Origin: Lineus longissimus
Lineage: Eukaryota > Nemertea > Pilidiophora > Heteronemertea > Lineidae
NCBI RefSeq assembly: GCF_910592395.1
Contig: NC_088319.1
Coordinates: 7,998,001-8,062,000 of the forward strand
Direction of reading: 5' to 3'
DNA length: 64,000 nucleotides
This document shows, one piece after another, positions 56,902 to 64,000 of the stretch. Both the position numbers and the translations under genes were made by a program. Under the pieces are notes generated by a model. That model had not been told where the DNA came from and did no database searches. It saw nothing but the letters and a program-made list of their open reading frames with translations. How positions within the stretch are numbered: position 1 is the stretch's first letter; every line of letters starts with the position of its first letter.

Positions 56902-58137
56902 GGTGATTTCACAATCCAGTGTGTGTTAGGTGTTGATGTGTTAGTGTAACAGATCTGTAACAGATCTGTTACACTAACACTGGGTTCTGAAATTGATACA
57001 AACACCGGTGTCACACTAGTGTTAGTGTCATGTTAGTGTGACAGATCTGTTGAAAATAGCAAAATTTCAACAGAGCTGTCACACTAACACGAACACCTTA
57101 CAGATATGTAACATGAGGTGTTGACTTAATCTCAGCAACCTGAAATCTGTTAAGCGAGTTTTTCTTCTAATTCAATATTTCTTAAGATAATTTCATTATC
57201 TCTCATTTAATGTTTTTAGAGAATCACTATGTTTCAATATAGATAAGTACCTTTCACTTTACTTGACCAATACAAACTTTAGGAAAATCTTTCAACACTA
57301 ACCTCTAGAGGTTAAGGAGGTGTAACACCGTCATGATTTCACAACTCGGTGTTCTGTTAGCGGCCATTTTCTTTAGAAGTGAAGAAATTTGCTTTCCTTG
57401 TCAAAATGATGTTCGAGCCATTTCTCTAAGCCATAGCCATCAACAGGGAAGAAAATCATGTGAGGACAGCAGCTACCAGCACATAGCCTACAGAGAAACA
57501 CATGAGGCTAACAGAGCCCCAAGTGGAGGAGCTGGCGGATGAATTTCATGCCTGGAGAGACCAAGGACAGGCTCGCCATGACGTATCCAGAAAAATGATA
57601 GAGACATTTTTGCATTATGTGTCGTCTGGGGGGTACTACAGGCTGGTCGGATTTGCATTTGGTCGTGCAACCTCCACATCATTTGCCGATATTCGACAGG
57701 TTGTATCATTCTTCATGGACATCGCCCCGCAGCACATATCTCTACCAGGACCAGATGAATTCGATGAACTTGCTCAGGATCTTGAGGATGTTGAGGGTCG
57801 CGTTAGACTTGTGATTATGTCTATTGATGGGGTCATCATTCGCATTCAAAGGCCGGACCATGCAGGAAATGCTTATTTTTGTGGTCACAATGGAAAAAGT
57901 TGTGATGCCACAGTAGCAGTGATTTGTACACATGCAGTTTCATTGAATGATTACCAGGTAATCTAAAAAAAACTTTTTTCTCAACACCCTGTTAACACCG
58001 TGTTAACACCTTGTTAACAGCCTGTTGAATCTGAGCACCGTTTGAGGAGCCCAGATTAGCGAATCTGTTAACAGATCTGTTACAGATCAGTAACACTAAC
58101 ACCCAACACCTAACACACACTGGATTGTAAAATCACC
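56902..58137 (+). mobile_element. Harbinger-like DNA transposon inside the BEL integrase, 1236 bp
   Basis: Inverted ends of about 70 bp start GGTGATTTCACAATCCAGTG (left) and GGTGATTTTACAATCCAGTG (right, inverted), followed by clustered AACAGATCTGTTA motifs. CATTG (56897-56901, 58138-58142) is duplicated at both sides. Removing the element restores RAIHI-EVAENLTTDSF in the integrase. A 5-bp duplication is unusual for Harbinger (3 bp), so the superfamily is open. Confidence 0.85.
57502..57957 (+). pseudogene. Partial Harbinger/DDE-type transposase
   Basis: From ATG 57502 to a donor CAG|GTAATC at 57957, about 152 codons. Residues 34-60 (ETFLHYVSSGGYYRLVGFAFG) match the helix-turn-helix region of Harbinger transposases, and IMSIDGVIIRI (105-114) holds the first catalytic Asp (D109), as in GAIDGTHI of the family. 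The rest of the DDE core, which would follow in a second exon, is missing: only 180 bp remain before the right end. This is a deletion derivative that would depend on another copy's transposase. Confidence 0.7.
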
Positions 58138-59061
58138 CATTGAAGTGGCGGAGAATCTAACAACAGACTCCTTCATCAATGCCTTGCAGAGATTCATAAG
58201 CAGACGAGGTACACCAATCAAGATCCATTCCGATAATGGTACTAATTTCGTTGGTGCCCAGAAAGAGTTGAAGGATGCCATAAAGGCCTGGAATCTTCAA
58301 CAAATAGATGAATATATGCGGCAGAGGGAGATCATATGGAAGTTCAATCCTCCAGCAGCTTCCCACATGGGAGGTGTATGGGAACGACTGATCAGGTCGG
58401 TTAGAAAGGTCTTGGACGGGATTATGAAGCTTCAGAACTTGACTGACGATACGCTTCATACCATGATGTGTCTAGTTAAAGCCATAATAAATGGACGACC
58501 CTTGACAAAACTGTCAGATGACCCTGATGACTTAGAACCCATGACACAAAACCACTTGCTGCTCTTGTGGCCAGGATCGTGTCTACCACCTGGACTATTT
58601 GACGAGACAGACCTATACAGACGATAATGGAGGCAAGTTCAATACCTTGCAGACGTGTTTTGGCATAGATGGAGGAAGGAGTACCTGACTGCGTTACAAG
58701 AACGTCAGAAGTGCCATGCTAGCCAAAACCTGAGCCCAGACGACCTGGTTCTGATTGTTGATGACAACCCCCCCAGGAATTCCTGGTCTCTGGGACGAGT
58801 CATAGAAACTTATCCTGCAAAAGATGGTCAGGTAAGGTCAGCCAAAGTCAAAACGCAACACAATCAGCTGACGAGACCTATTAGCAAGTTTTGTTTACTT
58901 GAGTCGTCTGCTGGTGTCTAAATGAACTGATGTGACATATATCTAATGAGCATAGCCAAATGTGTTTATTTTGGCATTGAATGGTTTGATGCGTGCAGCC
59001 TGGTCGACATACAATCACCCATGATATGTTTTATGGTATGCATGTAGGCCTATGTTTTAGG

Positions 59062-61718
59062 CTTGACGCAAGGGCCCAACGCGCCGCATAGCGGCAAAAA
59101 AGCGAAGCTGGCGAAACATTTATAACGGGTCACTGTCACTTATTATTGGACTTATAGCGCATTTACGGGGTTGCAACTATTTTGCTTTATAGTGTCACGA
59201 GGAAAGAAAAGCATGCGACCTAACGCCGATCTATTTGTATAAAGTGATAATTGGAAGGTATATAGTAGGAAATATCAATAAAATAATCATTCCATGTAGT
59301 CTTTTGAGGGCATTTTTGATTGTAAAAAATATATGTGTACGTCACCGGAGTCTCTGCAATGATAATTTTATCAGAGCAGTCTCGCGCAAGTAGAAGTTCT
59401 TTACCTATTAGTTCTTCACTTATTAGTCTGAACGTCTGGCGCAAAGCCAGACGTTTTCCATTACGATTTCACTACGATGTTTGACAAGAAGGAGCAGTGC
59501 GCGAGATATGCTAATGAGCAGACTTCCCTCGCTTGAGTTTCTGAAGAATGTTCCATATCGCGCTAAGCTCATCACTGCTGATTATGACAGGCGTGCAACG
59601 GTAGGTATCTGCTCCCCAACTTCCACCCTAATACGGTACAATAAGTTACCATCTGATGGGAATGGGACAATGCCCTCACTGTGTATGGAGTCATAGGGAT
59701 AAGAAGACATTATTCATTAGTGTTGGTACAAGTGATTTTGCCCAAAAAGCATGCGCATTCAAAAAACAAAATATGCAAGGTATCACGTACATGACCATGA
59801 CGACGTGCAGAAAGTGCTCTGGCCAGTGCATACCCTATGGCTATGTACTAGTAAACATGGTAAACATGAACAACATCATTATTATTCATCGGCAGTTCAT
59901 TTTACTCCGAGCTTTTCCTGAAACATATAGCCATGATGATTAGGCCTACCATGTACCATGACCAATAACAGCACTAACAGATCATGTGGATGTCAACAAG
60001 TTCACATGAACCGTATAATCCCGCATGGGCATGGCGCATGTGGGGCATGCGTCTAAACCAAAGCCCCAAAATCACTTGTTTTGGTCTATTTCAGTTTCAC
60101 TTGTGTTTCCCCCCGTCTCCCAGTCCATAATACATTTACAGTTTACAATCCCCGATCATGGCCCAACAAAAGGTCATCGGTTGACTAAAGGAACACAACT
60201 GTTCAATGGATTTATAGTTGAATGCGATCAAACTACGTCTTTTCAATCGTGGATTGTAAATTTAACCCCATGGGCCTAGGGAAGGCCCTATAACAATACT
60301 TTCGACACAGTTATTATCTCCGCTACCTCCACCATGTTACACACAGTGCTCACTGCTGATTCTAAAATGCGCCAGCCAGTCAAAATAGGACATATGTTCT
60401 TCTTGGAATAGATCTCTTTCCAATATTTGGTCATTCCACTATCGTCATCACCTCATCATACTTTCATTGACATTACAGGCACACATCCACAGAGCACTCT
60501 TCAATTTTCATATTCCATGCCTACAACTTCAATTTCTTCATATTCCATGGCTAGAAGTTCAATACTAATATAATATCCAAGATAAAGTTACAAGAAGTAG
60601 TCAATAGGGGTCTCTCACCTCTCACTGTATGTCCACACTATTCACGCTTGTACGAGGAATACATTCAATGCTGAATCTAACAACACCCAGTGCCCTTACT
60701 CTGTATATTAGTCACTGGAAGATGGCCCATTTCACTCCTTGCTTCTACTTCACCTATAGTCTCATTGCAAACGCCTCAGTTCTATGATATCACATTCACT
60801 TTCAGCTGTCATGCAATGCAACAACTGTGCTATCTGCCATCGCACATCAACGGAGAAGTGCAGCCGCCCATATTCCACCTCACGTCTGTCCGACCAGCTG
60901 CAATCCTCGAGGACGCCCCACTGTACCACGATTTCACTACGATGTTTGACAAGAAGGAGCAGTGCGCGAGATATGCTAATGAGCAGACTTCCCTCGCTTG
61001 AGTTTCGGAAGAATGTTCCATATCGCGCTAAGCTGACCACTGCTGACCATGACAGGCGTGCATTGGACTGGTACAGGTTGGAACTGAACATTGAATATGC
61101 TGGTGGTGACGCTTTCTGATGAGAAGTTGGTCGTGACTCATGCAGTATCCTTGGACTTGTCCACAGCATCGTTCAATCATTGCTCTCTGAGCTGCCTTGA
61201 TTCTGTACTTACCCAAATACTAAGACCAAATGCCTGTTGACTGTGCTTTAAGAGAGACTGGCGCCATGCCTAGAGATATGACTGACCCCTATTGGCAAAT
61301 TTGTATGACTTTATCTTGCCTACCTAGCTGCTGCCTATAGTCTCCTTTAACTGCGGAACACTTCAAAGTCGATAAAATGCCATGTTCCACCTTTTAATGT
61401 GTTCAGACCGCCATTTTCAAAATAATCAAGTCAGGACACTGCCTTCTAGTCTCATAATAAATTCTGCTTTCCTCAATAATAACATTTCTTCTTCTTCAAT
61501 GCTTTCATCATTCCAAACTTCTCCTCCTCTGACTTTTACAGGGGTACAGTCATGGCAATCAAAACCCAAATACTGAGACCAAATGCCTGTTGACTGTGCT
61601 TTAAGAGAGACTGGCGCCATGCCTAGTCTCTCTTAAAGCACAGTCAACAGACACCAACCCCCTCAGACTCAGAAACCACAAACGCCCAACCCTTCCTGCT
61701 ACCTTAATACTTCTGGAT
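59062..61718. repeat. Element B, long composite copy
   Basis: Left part 59062-59600 matches 52560-53090; the block starting GATTTCACTACGATGTTTGA appears twice (59465 and 60932); right parts 60932-61272 and 61562-61718 match 52960-53400. Unique DNA lies between (59600-60925, 61275-61560). At 61587-61648 perfect 25-bp arms (TGTTGACTGTGCTTTAAGAG...) flank a 12-nt loop. The short frame ending DHDRRALDWYRLELNIEYA is open here, but a TGA breaks the same frame in the 53-kb copy, so coding is unproven. Confidence 0.65.
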
Positions 61719-62405
61719 ACTATTCATTATGAATATGATAGCATTTTATGTAGAATTATTTAGGATTTGTCTCACTTAGATTTCAATAATATTAATAGGT
61801 AAATGCTAGATTAGGACGCATTTATGGGGCCGGAATGCTACAGCCAAAATCTAATTTGAACCAAGTGACCTGAGATTCTGAGCATCTCACTGGAGTCATG
61901 CATGTCAAACTTTACGATGGTCTCAAACAGGACATTTCAGGGAAAATTAATTAGCAATGATAGGCCTATAGCTTGGACGTACTCTGGTGACTGGTACTTT
62001 AAGAAACAAATGTATAATTAACAGGAAATTCCTAGGAAAGAATTTGGTTCCTTTTGTGGGCGGCCACGGCATGGTCCCGCTCCTTTGGGTTCATTGAGGT
62101 ATCAGAAGCAGAGAAGACAAGATGTTAATTGAAATGTCTAAGCTACATCATTTACAACACCATTTTATTAGCAAGATTTAGATATTGCCTTTTTGGAGAA
62201 ACTTAGAGTCCCCAGCTTTGTAAGTGTAATTCCGGTTCCCGATTTATCTCATTTATTGTCGATTTCTTAGATTCATATCTTTTAGCTAGTTCGTACAACA
62301 GCTTATTTTAGCAATTATCTTACGGATTTAACCGCCTAACACCTGATCGCCATATGATGTTACTGGACCGCCGTAACGCAAGGATTAACGTCATGCAGAT
62401 CACCA
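61719..62405. other. No gene recognised
   Basis: No conserved frame, RNA gene or clear repeat between element B and the second BEL element. Confidence 0.35.
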
Positions 62406-64000
62406 TTGATGTATCGATTACGATTGAATGAAGGATCCAATAAGGCCTTAATAAGGAGTGTTTCTTTAAGGGGTCAATATTCGTTGAAGTTATATGTTAT
62501 ACATGCTATTCGCAATTACAGAGAGTTTGAACTGAAGATCGACCGCTCCGTATTTTGGACCGACTCGAGGATTACACTCCAATACATCTGCAATGAGAGT
62601 CAACGATTTAAAACGTATGTGGCCAGTAGAGTTACAGAAATTCGAGATACAAGCAAACCAGCACAATGGCGACTCGTCCCGGGAAAAGAGAACCCAGCGG
62701 ATGACATATCTAGGGGACAGTCTGTAGAATCGTTCAAGAAGAACAGCAGATGGTTCCAGGGACCGCAGTTTCTCAGACAGTCAAGAGGAGATGTGGCCAG
62801 TTACGGAGGTAAACGGACTGGGAGAAAATGTTCCGGAAGTCCGTGAGGAGAAGATCGTTGGATTGCTACTAGCGTCTTCTTACTCATTGGATAAAATGAT
62901 CAGTTATCACTCCTCGTGGATTGGTCTCCAGAGAAAGGTTGCCATTTTGCTGAAGTTTGCGGACATCATCAGAAAGGTGGACAAGCCAGAACTGGACCTG
63001 GAGAGAGCAGTTGTTGCGACCGTTAAGTACACCCAGAGACAAGTCTACGCAGAAGAAATCGAAGACCTCAAGAGCAAAGGGAAGGTGAAGCAGTCAAGTC
63101 GGTTTTGGTCGCTGAATCCAGTATTCGTGGAAGAAGTCATATGTGTTGGCGGGCGATTTTCAAGAGCCCCAACTTCCTACGATGCAAGATTCCCAATGAT
63201 TATCCCTGGAGGTACTCACCTCATCGGTCAAGAAGATCATACGCTCCTGCATTGGTTGCAGACGTCGCTTAGCAAGCAGGTTAAGCCAGATGATGGCAGA
63301 TCTTCCTTCGATGAGATTAATCGCCTACGAACCGCCTTTCACCCGTACCGGACTGGATTACTTTGGGCCCCTCACCGTGAAGAGAGGACATTCAGAGCTG
63401 AAGCGTTGGGGAGCCATCTTTACTTGTCTCAATGTTCGAGCCATTCACCTGGAAGTGGTAGAGTCGTTAGATGCCAGCTCTTTCATCAACGCACTAAGAA
63501 GATTCCTTGAAAGACGAGGGGACCCTCAGGACATCTGGTCTGATAACGGGACGAACTTTACAGGCGGTGAGAGGGAGCTGAGAGAAGTTGAATGAACAGC
63601 ACGTTGACGACGAACTAGCCCAGAGCGGGATTCGTTGGCATTTCCAACCGCCATCAGCATCTCATATGTCAGGGATTTGGGAGAGGCTTGTCAAGTCTGT
63701 CAAGCTAACCTTGAAAGCTCTTCTTGGACAAGCATTGGTGTCCGATGAAGTACTGACAACAACTTTCGTAGAGGCATAGAGAATCCTAAATTGCAGGCCC
63801 CTCTGCAAAGTTAGCGATGATCCGAAGGACGACGAAGTACTCACGCCGAGTCACTTCTTGCTTCAGAAACCAGCTATCTCACTTCCGCCTGGTACTTTCG
63901 TCAAGGAGGATAAGTACCACCGCATGCAGTGGAAGCGTTGCCAGCTTCTAGCAGAACACTTTTGGAAGCGATGGCTGAAGGAATACGTTCCAACATTGCA
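62406..64000 (+). pseudogene. BEL/Pao pol fragment 2 (RNase H, integrase), broken, runs off the window
   Basis: RNase H: FELKIDRSVFWTDSRITLQY, WRLVPGKENPADDISRG (62520-62720). Linker to 63170. The zinc-binding part is scrambled (frame change near 63250). Integrase core: TRTGLDYFGPL (first D, about 63360), IWSDNGTNFTGG (second D, about 63545), MSGIWERLVKS (E, about 63680). C-terminal part continues to the end (HFWKRWLKEYVPTL). Frame breaks near 62785, 63290 and 63590 and a TAG at about 63777 show it is inactive. The sequence differs clearly from the first BEL/Pao element, so it is a separate family. Confidence 0.85.

Larger units (their letters stand above)
55716..58921 (+). mobile_element. 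BEL/Pao retrotransposon remnant 1
   Basis: Holds the 3' half of a BEL/Pao pol gene (RNase H, integrase, C-terminal domain), interrupted by a DNA transposon at 56902-58137. No LTR was identified. Unrelated repeats (59062 on) follow. Confidence 0.85.
55716..58921 (+). pseudogene. BEL/Pao pol fragment 1 (RNase H, integrase), broken
   Basis: RNase H part: KTTTIPRLELTAAFEA (55766 on), VFWTDSMIVLFYI, WRHVPTDQNPADDVSRG. Integrase: HYHHLTGHSGSERVLTEVR with CMRCRKR (zinc-binding, 56586-56715), first catalytic D in VGLDYFGPY (about 56800); after the inserted transposon, D in IHSDNGTNFVG (58220-58250) and E in MGGVWERLIRS (58365-58400). Then a DUF5641-type end: VFWHRWRKEYLTALQ, LSPDDLVLIVDDNPPRNSW. Frame changes near 55760, 56500 and 58628, plus the insertion, make it inactive. 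Confidence 0.85.

Noticed and set aside
60690-61119. Coding region in element B (DHDRRALDWYRLELNIEYA)
   Set aside because: The frame is broken in the 53-kb copy and overlaps open frames on both strands; coding is not supported.
1-64000. CRISPR array or prokaryotic operon
   Set aside because: No regularly spaced direct repeats with unique spacers, and all recognisable genes are eukaryotic with introns or transposon-derived.

Overview
The window looks like metazoan nuclear DNA, most likely from a marine invertebrate and probably an echinoderm or a relative. The signs are spliced genes with GT-AG introns, many animal-type transposons (PIF/Harbinger, piggyBac, Tc1/mariner-like, CACTA/EnSpm-like, Ty3/gypsy, BEL/Pao, LINE, tRNA-derived SINEs) and very frequent AGGCCTA/TAGGCCT oligomers (e.g. 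near 2220, 11380, 20270, 22995). The taxon is inference. I saw no bacterial genes and no CRISPR array. | Layout: (1) 1-3390: mostly unexplained AT-rich DNA with one SGNH-like exon on the minus strand (251-520) and a CGTTTGAAACG-rich block. (2) 3391-5965: a broken PIF/Harbinger transposon with convergent Myb-like and transposase genes. (3) about 6172-8159: remnant of a Ty3/gypsy element ending in a 3' LTR. (4) 8160-54500: one LINE copy broken into pieces by successive insertions. (5) 54500-64000: repeats, a pogo-type hairpin, a BEL/Pao element with a Harbinger-like transposon inside its integrase, an approximately 840-bp repeat family, and a second, different BEL/Pao element cut by the window end. 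| Main result: the LINE reverse-transcriptase reading frame stops at 10109 and resumes, codon for codon, at 52466. The 42,354 bp between (10110-52463) start with CACTGTTA, end with TAACAGTG, carry imperfect inverted termini with many subterminal TCTGTA/TACAGA motifs, and are flanked by a TA duplication. I interpret this as one giant CACTA/EnSpm-like (CMC group) DNA transposon. About 1.7 kb inside its left end is an intact 942-codon ORF (11855-14683): four C2H2 fingers plus a body resembling animal EnSpm-type transposases. The same insertion carries two multi-exon genes on the same strand: a KMT5A-like SET-domain methyltransferase gene (21142-38276, ten exons proposed) and a SAMD3-like SAM-domain gene (43203-49421, six exons). 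| Working model (inference): the 942-aa protein mobilises the element, and the SET and SAM-domain proteins are accessory cargo that might act on chromatin or on the transposition complex. Both cargo genes show small lesions here (one base missing in each; an in-frame TAG in the SAM gene), so this copy is decaying or the assembly has small errors. Later insertions inside the giant element include a TTAA-flanked piggyBac derivative, inverted 1.15-kb repeats, SINEs and several short inverted-repeat elements.
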